A DNA stretch of 64,000 nt, taken from Roseovarius pacificus (GTDB taxonomy: Bacteria; Pseudomonadota; Alphaproteobacteria; Rhodobacterales; Rhodobacteraceae). The notes beneath the pieces were generated by a model, which saw only the letters and a list, made by a program, of their open reading frames with translations, ran no database searches and had not been told where the DNA came from. A program made the position numbers and the translations under genes. Location: positions 1-64,000 of the forward strand of contig NZ_FRBR01000001.1 of assembly GCF_900142665.1 (NCBI RefSeq), read 5' to 3'. Of this stretch, positions 18,342-28,877 are shown piece by piece. How positions within the stretch are numbered: position 1 is the stretch's first letter; the number at the start of each line of letters is the position of its first letter.

Positions 18342-19265
18342 ATGAATCTGTCCCAACTCAGCGCCTTTCGCGAAGTCATGCTGTGTGGCACCGTCTCGCA
18401 GGCGGCACGTAACCTCGGGAGAACGCAGCCCGCCATCAGTACCGCGATCGCTTCGCTGGAGGATGAACTGGGGATGCCTCTGTTCGAACGCCGGTCCCGG
18501 CGGTTGCACCCCGTGCCCGAGGCGCATTACCTGCTGGCCGAAGCCACCGAGATCATCGGCCGCATGGATACGGCTCGGGAAAACCTGCAAAATCTGAAGG
18601 CGCTGACGCGGGGCGAATTGCGACTGGTGGCCATGCCCGGACCATCGGTATTCCTGTTGCCGCGTCTGGTCAGCCAACTGACCCATGACCGGCAGGATAT
18701 CCATGTCACGATCCTGACCCGCAGTTCGCCGCAGGTCCATCAATTGATTTCAACACAGTCTTATGACCTGGGCATTGCGGACCTGGGAGAGGACTTCGCC
18801 GGATCGTCGCAACTCGTGACGATCAAACCCACCGCCACCCTTTGTCTGTGTGCGGTGCCTGCGGACGATCCGCTGGCCTCGAAGCCGGTGATTACCCCTG
18901 AGGACCTGAATGGCAGGCCAATGGCCACCCTCAATGAACGGCATGCAACCTATCGCGACACCAAAGACGCCTTTCATCAGGCGGGGGCCGTGTTTCGGCC
19001 ACGGTTCCAGACGCAGTATTTCATCCCGTTGCTGAACTTCGTCGAACTCGGAGAAGCCTGTGCCGTGGTCGATGTTCTGAGCGCGGAAAGCTATCGGCAA
19101 TATCGCGGGGTCCAGGCATGCGGTATCGCGTTCCGACCGTTCGAGCCGAAGATCGAAGTGGGGTTCAATGTCCTGACGCCGGCACATCGGCCGCCATCCC
19201 ATCTGGCGTCGGCCTTCACGGAAATGTGGATCGAGGAAGTGCAACGTATCAACGCCGTATTTTGA
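18342..19265 (+). CDS. LysR-family transcriptional regulator
   Basis: The 307-residue regulator has an N-terminal LysR helix-turn-helix (MNLSQLSAFREVMLCGTVSQ, then RTQPAISTAIASLEDELG and LFERRSRRL) and a C-terminal effector domain from about residue 90. ATG 18342 was chosen because it begins the domain; an upstream in-frame extension is unlike the family. It is divergent from the TAXI-TRAP/DadA-like operon and probably controls it in response to the imported ligand. Confidence 0.9.
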   Translation: MNLSQLSAFREVMLCGTVSQAARNLGRTQPAISTAIASLEDELGMPLFERRSRRLHPVPEAHYLLAEATEIIGRMDTARENLQNLKALTRGELRLVAMPGPSVFLLPRLVSQLTHDRQDIHVTILTRSSPQVHQLISTQSYDLGIADLGEDFAGSSQLVTIKPTATLCLCAVPADDPLASKPVITPEDLNGRPMATLNERHATYRDTKDAFHQAGAVFRPRFQTQYFIPLLNFVELGEACAVVDVLSAESYRQYRGVQACGIAFRPFEPKIEVGFNVLTPAHRPPSHLASAFTEMWIEEVQRINAVF

Positions 19266-19391
19266 GGCGCATTTGTCGGGGCATGGCTGATTGCCACATG
19301 CCTGCGGTTCCGCCGCCCCTCCGAAGGTGAACGCCGATATGGTAGACTTGTCATCAATCCCGAAAACCGATCACTGGAAAAGGCCGATGCG

Positions 19392-20039
19392 ATGACGATC
19401 TATCAGGACAGGGAAGATGCTGCGCGGCAGGTTCTCGAAGCCCTGCCGCCCCTCATGGACGATGATATCGTGGTGCTGGCATTGCCTCGTGGAGGGGTGC
19501 CCATTGGTGCGGTGATCGCCCGCGCGCTCAACGTGCCTCTGGATTTGCTTCTGGTCCGCAAAGTCGGCGCCCCGCAAAATCCGGAACTTGCGATAGGAGC
19601 AGTGACGGGGCCGGGGAATGACGGCCTTGTGGTCAACGAGAGCGTTGCACAGCTTTATGGGTTGACCCGCGAGGATGTCGCAAGACTGGCCGAGCCCGAA
19701 CTGGATGAACTGGAACGCAGGCGGCAGGCGTATCTGGGGCAAAGGCCCAAAGTGCCGGTGCGCGGGAAAACCGTGATTCTGGTGGATGACGGTATTGCCA
19801 CAGGCACCACAGTTCGATCCGCCCTGGTGGCATTGCGGCAGCAGAGGCCAAAGCGCATCATTCTTGCGGTTCCGGTTGCCTGCGCCGATGTTCTGGCGGA
19901 CCTGGAGAATCAGGTCGACCGCATCGTTTGCCCGGAACCCCATTTGCATTTCGGTGCCGTGGGCGGGGCATATCGGGTGTTCGATCAGGTTGCCGATTCC
20001 ATGGTCATCGACCTTATGCAGCAGGATTTTGCGACCTGA
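19392..20039 (+). CDS. Phosphoribosyltransferase-domain protein
   Basis: The 215-residue type I phosphoribosyltransferase-fold protein has an N-terminal LALPRGGVPIGAVIARAL segment and the PRPP-binding loop VILVDDGIATGTT (about residues 127-139). This subfamily is often annotated only as a putative phosphoribosyltransferase; the base acceptor is unknown, and it is not an obvious known nucleotide-salvage enzyme. It stands alone between a LysR gene and the convergent tamB. Confidence 0.8.
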   Translation: MTIYQDREDAARQVLEALPPLMDDDIVVLALPRGGVPIGAVIARALNVPLDLLLVRKVGAPQNPELAIGAVTGPGNDGLVVNESVAQLYGLTREDVARLAEPELDELERRRQAYLGQRPKVPVRGKTVILVDDGIATGTTVRSALVALRQQRPKRIILAVPVACADVLADLENQVDRIVCPEPHLHFGAVGGAYRVFDQVADSMVIDLMQQDFAT

Positions 20040-20040
20040 T

Positions 20041-20069
20041 TGTTCGACATGAAAAACGCCTGTCGAACA
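20041..20069 (+). terminator. Stem-loop between convergent genes (possible terminator)
   Basis: A perfect 8-bp inverted repeat (TGTTCGAC / GTCGAACA) with a 13-nt loop starts immediately after the phosphoribosyltransferase stop and faces tamB. No T-run follows on either strand, so termination is uncertain. Confidence 0.35.
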
Positions 20070-20118
20070 GTCTGAACCCCTCGCAGGTCCGGCGACGGCA
20101 TCTGAGCAAAGGAAAGGC

Positions 20119-23100
20119 TCAATAATCTTTCTCGAAATAGATGCCGATGCCGGTGCTGCCTTCGGAGTCGAGCCGCCCCTTTACAGTCACACTGCGCGAG
20201 AGGTCGAGATTCAGGTCGATCTGCTGATTGCCTCCGCTGTCTGCACTGATCTCGGAGTAGATGTTCTCACTGACATAGGCCCCTGCACTGAGCTGGGTCG
20301 ATCCGTCGTCGGCTGTGGTGACGTCGAGATTGCTCAGGCCGACGGATTCCCGTAGCCCGCCCAGCAATCCATCGTCCATACGCCCGGCGAGTGTTGCGAC
20401 CGCCGCGGCCAGCTGCGCGGCCTGGAATGCGGAAATCTTGTCCAATCCCCGGCCAAAGATCAGTCTTGCGACGACCTCTTCCTGCGGAAGGTCGGGTGTC
20501 GAGGTGAAAGTTATCTCCGGCGCGCTCGCCAGGCCATCGATAACAACGCGCAGAGTGGCATCTTCGGACTCCGTACTTGCCACAAAGCGCAGATACGGAT
20601 CGAAAGCCCCGCGCAGGTCGATGCGCCCTTCGTCGAGGATCAGGCGTTTGCCCAGAATGTCCAGGCGACCTCGGATGAGTTCGAACATACCGCTCGGCAC
20701 CACGTCATTGGTCGTTCCGGTGACCCTGATCCGTCCGCCGAGTTCCGCATCGAGCCCGCGCCCCCGGACGAAAATACGGTTGGGCGCAGAAATGGTCAGA
20801 TCCAACGCCAGAGCGGGCCCGGCCGGTGGCTCTTCCTCCTGGATAAGGCCGGCGCGGCGGCGGGTCGTGGTCACGTTTGAAGGTTCTCCGACATGTCGAA
20901 TTTGCGGAAGCAGACCGACGCTGGCAATCGTGGAAGACGGCACGCGAATTTCGGTTTCATCCAGTTGCAGTTGCCCGCCGATCCTTGCGCCGCCCAGCAA
21001 TGGCCCATTGACCGTAACCATGCCGCTGACCTGTGTCGTGTAGAGATCGGGATCGCTTTGGCGCAGGGCATTCAGCAGGATGGACAGGTCGGCAGGATAT
21101 GGCGCTGCCAGATTGATCGGCCCGCGTAGCAAGACCGATCCTCCTTCGCGACCGTCGGCGCTGATTTGCAGGTTGGCGCGTTCTCCGGTCAGGTCGATGG
21201 TTCCGTTCATATTGGCGAAAGCCATCGACAACGAAGGAAGCGCGACACGCCCGTCGGTCAGGGTAATCCGCCCCGAAGCCGAGGAAAGGGCGGGGGCTCC
21301 GGCGATACGCAAATCAAACCGGGCCATGCCGGAGGCCGACCGTGGCGCTATGAAGCGATTTGCCAGTGCAAGCGGCGCGTTTCCGTTCATTGTCAGGTCT
21401 AGTGACTGGCCATGGTCCCGGATGGTTCCCGAAACTTGTGCCACCGTACCGCCGGGGCCGCTGGCGTTCAGGTCGACGGCGATGTCGCGCCCCATGTCGT
21501 CACGCAGGCGAACGGTGCCGCGCGCTTCGGCCGGGCCGTCAAGACCGTCGGCCAGAAGGCCGAGATTGGCCAGACGGGCCGTGATCTGGACCGGCGCGCC
21601 AGCCCCGGACCCGTTGGCATCGACCGTCAGGCGCGGGGTGTCGAGCCGAAGCGTGCGAAGGTCGATCATACCGTCTGATCGCGACGCATCCAGCCGTGCG
21701 CTGACGGTTCCGGTCAACAAGTTGTCCAGCGACGCAATGCCGCTGCGCAGATTTTGACCGTTCAACGTGGCGTCGATCATTGCAGTATCGCCTTTGACAG
21801 CGCCCTCGCCGGTTGCCTGCAATGACAGTTGCCCGGCCAATGGACGGCCCGCCAGTCGCGCAAACCGTGCGAGGTCGGCTGCCTCGAGCGTTGCCGTGCC
21901 GTTGACGGGCAGGGCAGGGTCCGCTGGATCAAGCTGCCCCGTGGCGGTCAGGGTCGCATCGGCCACCTGTGCGTTCAGTCCGGTCAGGGTCAGGCCGCCG
22001 GATTGTGTCCAGCCGATATCGCCCGTCACGCTGGCCGGGCCGGCAAGGCGTGGTTCGACCAGAGAAACATCGCTGAGCCTCGCATCGACGTTCAGCGTTC
22101 CCGAGGTTTCATCCAGCCTGCCTGAAATCAATGCCTCGACCGCAGAACTATCGACAGACAACCGTTTCAGAGCGGTGCCGGTTTCATCGCGCTGCACGGC
22201 GATGTTCAGGCGGGTTTCGGGGACCAGCAAACGGTCAAGGCGTGGTTCGCCAATGGCCAGGGCATTTGTCGTTGCGTCCAGGTTCAGATCGAACGCGCCG
22301 CCCAGGATCGCCGCTGTTCCGGACAGGTTCGCCTCGGCACTCCCTGCAAGGTCGCGCTCTGCAATGGCGGCAAAGCGCGTCAGGTCACCTGCCTGAAGCG
22401 TGGCGTTCCCCGAGACGGGAAACCCGTCTGCAAGCCCGTCTACATTGCCAGTTGCGGACAGGGTCAGGTCACCGCTGGACAGGGCCAGGTTACGGATATG
22501 GAACGGCTCGCCATCGCGCCAGGAAAATTGCGTCCGGCCTTCGGGGGCGGGGCCGATCGCCTGGGCGAGCGCGGGATCGTCATGCTGCAACCCGCTGAGC
22601 GCGAAATTCATATCGCCCGATACCTGGCGGACCCCCTCCAGCACGATACGCCCGTCTCCGGCGAGTTGCGCGTGTTGCAAACGCAGACCCTCCTGCTGCA
22701 ACCCGACCATCTGTGCGGTGGCTCGCCATGTTTCGCCCAGTGACGCATCATACGCGGCGCTGATCTGCGCCGTTTCAAGGCGCAGGGGAGGTCCGGACAC
22801 CGGCAGGCGGACAAGTCCCTCACCGCCAAGGCTGCCATCCAGATCGAAGCGCACCGGCCATCCGCGCGAATCCAGTTCCAAACCGCCGGAAAGTTGCAGT
22901 TGTGCCGTCTGCAAGGTCATCTCTTCCAGCACTGTTCCACCGCCAGCCGTGCGCCATCCGTTCAGCACAAGACGTGACCTGGCACCAAAAAAGCGGCGGA
23001 GTTCGGACGTAAAGAACGGCCGGATATCCCCACCCAGACGAGCCGCGAAACGACGGGTAACGGCATCTTGCGTGTCGGGTGCATCCGGTGCCTGGGAAAC

Positions 23101-23889
23101 TGATTCGGTCGAGACAGTTCCTCCGAGACGCTGCACACCATTGCGCGTCAATGCAACCCGTGCCTCATAAGCGTCAATTGGGCCTTCTCCTGTCACGCGA
23201 AGCCCGAGTGCGGGGCGTTCGGGCAGGTTCAACACGCCCGAAAGGATGCCGCCCTGATCTTCGGTCAGGTCCAGATCAAGGGCCAGAATCCGGGTTTCGT
23301 TGCTATATTCCGCTTCGAGCGTGAAGGTGTCGTTGCGCTCCAGACGCTCGATGGTGAGGGTCGCATCCCCCGCGCCTCCGGCCAATGACAGCGCGCCTTC
23401 CGCAGAAAAATCCGCCGCCTCACCCAAAATCGGTGCCCCGAGCGCGACCTTGTCCGCACGCAACTCACCAATCTGGACCGAAACCGGCAGATCGGGCAGG
23501 GCAAAGGGTTGTGCGACGGCATCCTCGGTTTCGACGCCTCCTTCGGTTTGAGGCAGGCGCGGTATAAGGATTTCCTCGGCGGTCAGGCGGTCGACCTCGA
23601 GCCGCCCGCGCAACAGCGCACTGCGCGTCCAGTCGAGCGTCACCCCGCGCAGAGTGAGCCATACCCCTTGATCGTCGGCAATGGTCATCTCCTCCAGCGT
23701 GGCCTGCGACGACAGGGCACCGGCAAAGCCTTCGATGCGAACCTCGCGTCCGGCATCCGACAGGTTGTCTTCGATGAACCCCTGCAAAAGGCCGCGATCA
23801 CGGGCAGTTTCGGCGCTGTCATCCGCGTTCTGGGCCCACAGGCCCGTCGCCCAGACAAGGAAGATCGCTATGGATAAAACCGTGCGCAT
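20119..23889 (-). CDS. tamB: Translocation and assembly module protein TamB (DUF490)
   Basis: This 1256-residue AsmA-superfamily lipid-transfer/assembly protein has one N-terminal helix or signal anchor (MRTVLSIAIFLVWATGLWA). A very long beta-rich repetitive body follows, and the C-terminal DUF490 region has RGRLDILGKRLILDEGRIDL, AEITFTSTPDLPQEEVVARL and a terminal beta-strand ending in GIGIYFEKDY. The ATG overlaps the tamA stop by one base (TGATG); a much earlier in-frame start lies inside tamA and was rejected. TamA-TamB span the envelope and assist outer-membrane protein insertion or phospholipid transport. Confidence 0.92.
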   Translation of the reverse strand: MRTVLSIAIFLVWATGLWAQNADDSAETARDRGLLQGFIEDNLSDAGREVRIEGFAGALSSQATLEEMTIADDQGVWLTLRGVTLDWTRSALLRGRLEVDRLTAEEILIPRLPQTEGGVETEDAVAQPFALPDLPVSVQIGELRADKVALGAPILGEAADFSAEGALSLAGGAGDATLTIERLERNDTFTLEAEYSNETRILALDLDLTEDQGGILSGVLNLPERPALGLRVTGEGPIDAYEARVALTRNGVQRLGGTVSTESVSQAPDAPDTQDAVTRRFAARLGGDIRPFFTSELRRFFGARSRLVLNGWRTAGGGTVLEEMTLQTAQLQLSGGLELDSRGWPVRFDLDGSLGGEGLVRLPVSGPPLRLETAQISAAYDASLGETWRATAQMVGLQQEGLRLQHAQLAGDGRIVLEGVRQVSGDMNFALSGLQHDDPALAQAIGPAPEGRTQFSWRDGEPFHIRNLALSSGDLTLSATGNVDGLADGFPVSGNATLQAGDLTRFAAIAERDLAGSAEANLSGTAAILGGAFDLNLDATTNALAIGEPRLDRLLVPETRLNIAVQRDETGTALKRLSVDSSAVEALISGRLDETSGTLNVDARLSDVSLVEPRLAGPASVTGDIGWTQSGGLTLTGLNAQVADATLTATGQLDPADPALPVNGTATLEAADLARFARLAGRPLAGQLSLQATGEGAVKGDTAMIDATLNGQNLRSGIASLDNLLTGTVSARLDASRSDGMIDLRTLRLDTPRLTVDANGSGAGAPVQITARLANLGLLADGLDGPAEARGTVRLRDDMGRDIAVDLNASGPGGTVAQVSGTIRDHGQSLDLTMNGNAPLALANRFIAPRSASGMARFDLRIAGAPALSSASGRITLTDGRVALPSLSMAFANMNGTIDLTGERANLQISADGREGGSVLLRGPINLAAPYPADLSILLNALRQSDPDLYTTQVSGMVTVNGPLLGGARIGGQLQLDETEIRVPSSTIASVGLLPQIRHVGEPSNVTTTRRRAGLIQEEEPPAGPALALDLTISAPNRIFVRGRGLDAELGGRIRVTGTTNDVVPSGMFELIRGRLDILGKRLILDEGRIDLRGAFDPYLRFVASTESEDATLRVVIDGLASAPEITFTSTPDLPQEEVVARLIFGRGLDKISAFQAAQLAAAVATLAGRMDDGLLGGLRESVGLSNLDVTTADDGSTQLSAGAYVSENIYSEISADSGGNQQIDLNLDLSRSVTVKGRLDSEGSTGIGIYFEKDY

Positions 23890-25691
23890 CAGAATGCCTG
23901 TCCAATGCCGATATAGAGTTCGACATTTCCGCTTTTGCCGCCATCGACGGGTGTCGCAAGATCGACCCGGATCGGCCCGATGCCCGTGGCATACCGCAGG
24001 CCAAGGCCCACGCCGCTGTGCCAATCGCCGTCATCGGTGCTCCAGCTGTCACGCCCGACAAACCCGATGTCATAAAACGCGACGGCCGAGAAATTGCCCT
24101 TGAGCGGCGCGCGTATTTCCCCGGAAAAGGCCATGAAAGACCGTCCGCCGATACGGCGCCCTCCACCGAGATCAATCGCCAGGTCCTGATAGGGCTGGCC
24201 GCGTACGGTTCCGGCCCCTCCCGAGTAGAACAGCATTCCCGGTGGCAGTTCGCTCAGGCTGGCTCCGCTGACCGAGCCGATTTGCGCGCGTGCGGCAAAA
24301 ACGAACCGGTCATCTGCGCCAAACCCCCAGTAGCCACGTGCGTCTCCCATTACCCACGTACCGCCCGAGTCGTCGTTGAGACCGACAAAGGGCGTTACGT
24401 TCAGATCGACATAATGGCCCTTTGTCGCATCCAGTTGGTCGTTGCGCGTGTCATAGGTCAGGCTGAGCGGCATCAGAAGATGTTCCAGTGTGCGTGTCCC
24501 CAGATCGTCGTCGATCTCGGAGTAGCGATAGGCCAGCCCGGCCTCGCCCGTCAGTTTGTCGCTGAAGATATGGGTCAGGCCGCCGCCGACCTGCAGGCTG
24601 CGTTCGCGATAGTCGGGTTCGTCTTCCTCGGCCAGGGTCGTTTCGAGGTACAGACCGGTTTCCGGGGTGAAGGTCGCCGGGCGGTCAAAGCGGCCCGACA
24701 GGTGATAATCGAGCCCGCCCGTGTCGCCGCCGATGCCTTCGACCGCGCCCTCAATCCGCAGCCGCTCGGCCCCGCCCAGCAGGTTGCGATGCATCCAGAA
24801 GGCCGATAGTCCGAACCCTTCGAGCGACGACAATTCGGCCCCGATACCGATCCTGCGTGGCTTGGCATCGACCAGACCGGCCTCGATATCAAGGCGCTGA
24901 CCGGGGCTGATGGTCTCGGATTCCGCCAGCCTGACCGAACTGAAAGCCCCGGTGCGCCGTAACCTGCGCTCGGCCTCGGCAAGTGCGTCGGGTGAGAATG
25001 TCTGTCCGGTCGGCAGCCCGGCTATGGCGCGGATACGTTCGGGGCGGACAGCCCCGCGGTTCATGATGATCAGGTCGCCGAAACGAAGCCTTGGACCCGG
25101 ATCAAGCCGGACATCGGCGGACAGGGTGCGGCGGGGGTGATTGGCGGTGATCTGTTGGTCGCGGATATCGGCCTTGGCATGACCGAATTCGCGCCATCCG
25201 TCGATACCGGCGCGCGCGGCCTCGCTTATCAATCCACTGCGGGCAGGTTCACCCGGTGCAAACCCCTCGGGCAGTTCCGTACTGGGGACGATGGGCGCGA
25301 TACGTGCGGTGGAAAAAGCGAAGCGAGGGCCGGGCAGAACCAGAATAGCGATGTTGTCGATCCGGGAGGGCGCGGCCAAGGGCGGGATTTCAGCGGCTTC
25401 ACGTCCGTCCACGGCGATGTTTACCGTGCCGCTATAATACCCGGACTCGTAAAGGACACTGACCATGCGGGCGTAGTCCGCCCGTGCGGCAGCCAGCAGG
25501 TCCTGCGGTGTCGTTTCCTCGCGCTCGGCGGTATCTCCGACGGTGGAAACAGCCCGTAACTGATCGGCAAGATCCTTCGGCGCTCCGGGCGCCACAAGAC
25601 CCCATTCCGTTGCGCAAGCCGTGCCTGCACCGATCCCGGCACCCAGCAGAACTGCGCTGAAAAACTGTCCGATCTTTACCTTGCTACCCAC
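23889..25691 (-). CDS. tamA: TamA, outer-membrane BamA-family (Omp85) assembly factor
   Basis: The 600-residue protein has an N-terminal signal, POTRA domains (about residues 100-265, e.g. PRLRFGDLIIMNRGAVRPERI and EAERRLRRTGAFSSVRLAE) and a C-terminal beta-barrel ending in aromatic F. The barrel includes the Omp85-type GGAGTVRGQPYQ strand loop (VRG motif). The start is GTG at 25691 with GGAG 7 bp upstream. It pairs with TamB, encoded immediately downstream. Confidence 0.93.
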   Translation of the reverse strand: MGSKVKIGQFFSAVLLGAGIGAGTACATEWGLVAPGAPKDLADQLRAVSTVGDTAEREETTPQDLLAAARADYARMVSVLYESGYYSGTVNIAVDGREAAEIPPLAAPSRIDNIAILVLPGPRFAFSTARIAPIVPSTELPEGFAPGEPARSGLISEAARAGIDGWREFGHAKADIRDQQITANHPRRTLSADVRLDPGPRLRFGDLIIMNRGAVRPERIRAIAGLPTGQTFSPDALAEAERRLRRTGAFSSVRLAESETISPGQRLDIEAGLVDAKPRRIGIGAELSSLEGFGLSAFWMHRNLLGGAERLRIEGAVEGIGGDTGGLDYHLSGRFDRPATFTPETGLYLETTLAEEDEPDYRERSLQVGGGLTHIFSDKLTGEAGLAYRYSEIDDDLGTRTLEHLLMPLSLTYDTRNDQLDATKGHYVDLNVTPFVGLNDDSGGTWVMGDARGYWGFGADDRFVFAARAQIGSVSGASLSELPPGMLFYSGGAGTVRGQPYQDLAIDLGGGRRIGGRSFMAFSGEIRAPLKGNFSAVAFYDIGFVGRDSWSTDDGDWHSGVGLGLRYATGIGPIRVDLATPVDGGKSGNVELYIGIGQAF

Positions 25692-25784
25692 CTGAGCACT
25701 CCAGTTCCCCGAGTGTACATATCCCGATTCCCCCGGCCTTAGATGGGTAAAATCCGATCTTGGCAGAAAACCGCCACCATTGAA

Positions 25785-28700
25785 TCACTTTATTTGCTCG
25801 GCCTGTCTCAACTCTTGTTCCAGTGCTTTTTCAACAGCCCCGCGCGGGCGAGTCAAGCGCGCCAGGAGATCGTATAGAATTGGCGTCACGACCAGCATCA
25901 GGAGTGTGGCGAACAACAGACCGGCAATGATCACGGTGCCGATCGCATTGCGGCTTTCAGCCCCGGCCCCCGTGGCCAGAACCAGGGGCAGGGCGCCAAG
26001 AACGGTCGAAACCACGGTCATGATGATTGGCCGCAACCGCAGGACCGAGGCCTGCAAGACTGCATCGCGCACTTCCAGCCCCTCGTCGCGCAGCTGGTTG
26101 GCGAACTCCACGATCAGGATTCCGTTCTTGGCGACCAGACCGATCAACAGGATGATCCCGATCTGACTGTAAACATTGATCGACAGCCCGCCGATGGCCA
26201 TCGCATAGACTGCGCCCGCCACGCCAGCCGGAACGGTCAGCAGGATTGTGATCGGATGCAGGAAACTCTCGAACTGGGCGGCCAGTACCAGAAATACGAT
26301 CAATACTGAGAGGCCAAAGACCAGCCCCACCCCGGCGGACGTATCTTTGAATGTGCGCGATTGCCCTTCGTAGCCAAGCGTGGCTTCGGCAGGTAATATT
26401 TCGGCAGCTGCCATTTCGACTTCGTTCAGGACCGTGCCCAGATCGGCACCGGGGGCCAAAGCCCCGGACAACTGGATCGACGGTAAGCGGTCGAACCGGC
26501 GCAAAGACGAGGCCGCGGCGTTTTCGGTTACGCTTACCAAGGCCCCGAGAGGCACCAGAGTTTCCCCGTCACCGGAACGCACAAAGATATTGTTGATATC
26601 GGAGGGCGTGCGGCGATCCGCCTGTTCGGCCTGTGCGATCACCGGATATTCGCGTCCGCGGCTGACAAAGGTCGTCACCTGCCGCGAGGCCAGCATCGTT
26701 TGCATCGTATTGGCGATGGTATCCACGGAAATGCCGAGATCGTCGGCGCGTTCGCGGTCGATGGTCACGTCGAGCTGCGGCAGGTTCTGTTCGAAATTGA
26801 TTTCGGGATTGACGAGCCCGTCGATGGTTTCGGCCCGGTCAAGCAATTGCTCCGACCAGCGTTTGACGCTGTCGAAATCCGGCCCGCCGACGATCACCTG
26901 GACCGGAGTGGAATTGCCCCTCAGGCCCAGCCCGGCTGGTGTGACGGGGAAGCCCCGTGCGATCGTCAACTGCTCCATTTGCGGTGAAATGCGACGAACG
27001 ACATCGGACACGGGCAGGTTGCGTTCTTCCCAGGGGGCGAGACGAAACACCACAAAGGAACGCCATGCACGATTGCCCCAGCCGGTAAAGGTGAAAACGG
27101 TCTCGATTATGCCTTCCTCGCGCAGCGGGGCAAGAATGGCCTCGACTTGCCGGGCGGCCTGATCCGTATAGGCCACGGTACTGCCCTGTGGTGCGGTCAG
27201 CGGTACGAAACCCACGCCGCGATCTTCGCGCGGGGCCAATTCGCGCGGCAGGCTGTCATAGAAAAAATATGCGCTGCCCGAGGCCGCCACTGCGATCACC
27301 AGAACCACCAGTGGCATGCGTAAGACACGGGCCAGCAGCGCGGCATAACTTTTCTGCAACCAGCCGCGCGGTGCGTATTCGTCAGAAGGGGCTACGCCCG
27401 TTCCAGCCTTGAGCACCTTGGAGGCAAGGGCAGGGCAGGCGGTCAGTGCCACGAAGGTGGAAATCGCGACGGTGCCGGCCATGACCCAACCGAATTCGAC
27501 AAACAAACGTCCCACCTGACCGGGCATGAACGATAGCGGCACGAAGACAGCGATCAGCGTGACCGAGGTTGCCAGCACGGCAAAGGTCACCTGACGTGCA
27601 CCCCTCAGGCTGGCGACCAGTGGCGTTTCGCCGTTCTCGATCCGGCGCTGAATGTTTTCCAGCACCACGATTGCGTCATCCACCACCAGCCCGATGGCAA
27701 GCAGCAGCGCAAGCAGGGTAAGGGTGTTTACCGAAAAGCCCCACACCGCAATCAGGATGATGCAGCCCAACAGCGACACCGGGATCGTGATGGCCGGGAT
27801 CAATGTGGCCCGGACACTGCGCAGGAACAGCAGGATCACCAGCACGACCAGCGCCAGCGAGATGGCCAGGGCCGTTACCACTTCGCGGATCGAGGCCCCT
27901 ACAAAAAGGGCATCATCCGATCCGATGATGATTTCCATGCCTTCGGGCAGGGTCGGGGTCAGGCGGGCGACTTCGGCACGCACGGCGTTGGAAATTTGCA
28001 GGGTGTTCGACTGGCTCTGCCGCTGGATCGCCATGCCGACCGAATCCCGCCCGTCGCTTCGGGCAATGGTGGTGTCGTTTTCCACACCCGGCTCCACCCG
28101 CGCCACGTCGCGCAGGCGCACGGGATATCCGGCCACCCTGTCCAGCACCACGTCGCGAAAGTCTTCGACCCCCGCCAGACGGCTGTTCAGGCGTACCGTC
28201 AACTGACGATCCCGCGATTCGACTTCGCCAGCCGGAAGCTCCAGGTTGTTGCGGCGCAGGGCTTGTTCCACATCGGCGACGGTCAGTTTGCGCGCAGCCA
28301 ATGCCCGCCGGTCCAGCCAGATGCGCACTGCAAAGGACCGGTCACCGTAGACGTTCACATTCGCCACGCCATTAAGTGTCGCCAGGCGATCCACGATAAA
28401 ACGGTCTACATAGTCGGTGATTTCCGCGGTCGTCATCCGGTCCGACATTACCGCCAGACGCATCACCGGATCGGCATCGGCATCGGCTTTTTCGACCTCG
28501 GGCTGGTCGGCGTCTTCTGGGAGATCGTCCAATACCCGGCCGACCGCATCGCGCACGTCATTGGCGGCCACATCCACGTTCTGTCCCGCCTCGAATTCAA
28601 TCGTGACGCGCGAGCGGCCCTGACGGCTTTCTGAACTGATCGAACGAATACCCGCAATTGAGGCCACGGCCCCTTCGATGGTTTCGGTAATGTCCGTGTC

Positions 28701-28877
28701 GATGACTTCGGGGGCAGCACCGTGATAGGTCGTGGTGATTGACACCACGGCATTGTCTACGTCCGGCAACTCTCGTACCGGGACATCCCGCAGCGCCCCG
28801 AGGCCGAACACGATTAGCAAGAGGCTGGCGACAGCGGCCAGAACGGGACGACGGACAGATATATCCGACAGGGTCAT
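25785..28877 (-). CDS. RND efflux transporter permease (AcrB/MexF-like)
   Basis: This 1030-residue, 12-helix RND pump has an N-terminal LSDISVRRPVLAAV, a periplasmic pore domain, and TM4 with the proton-relay pair in GLVVDDAIVVLENI; TM10-11 contain GLVAKNGILIVEFANQLR. It exports hydrophobic compounds using the proton gradient. The ATG overlaps the stop of the membrane-fusion gene (ATGA). No outer-membrane channel gene is nearby, so it likely shares a TolC-type channel encoded elsewhere. Confidence 0.93.
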   Translation of the reverse strand: MTLSDISVRRPVLAAVASLLLIVFGLGALRDVPVRELPDVDNAVVSITTTYHGAAPEVIDTDITETIEGAVASIAGIRSISSESRQGRSRVTIEFEAGQNVDVAANDVRDAVGRVLDDLPEDADQPEVEKADADADPVMRLAVMSDRMTTAEITDYVDRFIVDRLATLNGVANVNVYGDRSFAVRIWLDRRALAARKLTVADVEQALRRNNLELPAGEVESRDRQLTVRLNSRLAGVEDFRDVVLDRVAGYPVRLRDVARVEPGVENDTTIARSDGRDSVGMAIQRQSQSNTLQISNAVRAEVARLTPTLPEGMEIIIGSDDALFVGASIREVVTALAISLALVVLVILLFLRSVRATLIPAITIPVSLLGCIILIAVWGFSVNTLTLLALLLAIGLVVDDAIVVLENIQRRIENGETPLVASLRGARQVTFAVLATSVTLIAVFVPLSFMPGQVGRLFVEFGWVMAGTVAISTFVALTACPALASKVLKAGTGVAPSDEYAPRGWLQKSYAALLARVLRMPLVVLVIAVAASGSAYFFYDSLPRELAPREDRGVGFVPLTAPQGSTVAYTDQAARQVEAILAPLREEGIIETVFTFTGWGNRAWRSFVVFRLAPWEERNLPVSDVVRRISPQMEQLTIARGFPVTPAGLGLRGNSTPVQVIVGGPDFDSVKRWSEQLLDRAETIDGLVNPEINFEQNLPQLDVTIDRERADDLGISVDTIANTMQTMLASRQVTTFVSRGREYPVIAQAEQADRRTPSDINNIFVRSGDGETLVPLGALVSVTENAAASSLRRFDRLPSIQLSGALAPGADLGTVLNEVEMAAAEILPAEATLGYEGQSRTFKDTSAGVGLVFGLSVLIVFLVLAAQFESFLHPITILLTVPAGVAGAVYAMAIGGLSINVYSQIGIILLIGLVAKNGILIVEFANQLRDEGLEVRDAVLQASVLRLRPIIMTVVSTVLGALPLVLATGAGAESRNAIGTVIIAGLLFATLLMLVVTPILYDLLARLTRPRGAVEKALEQELRQAEQIK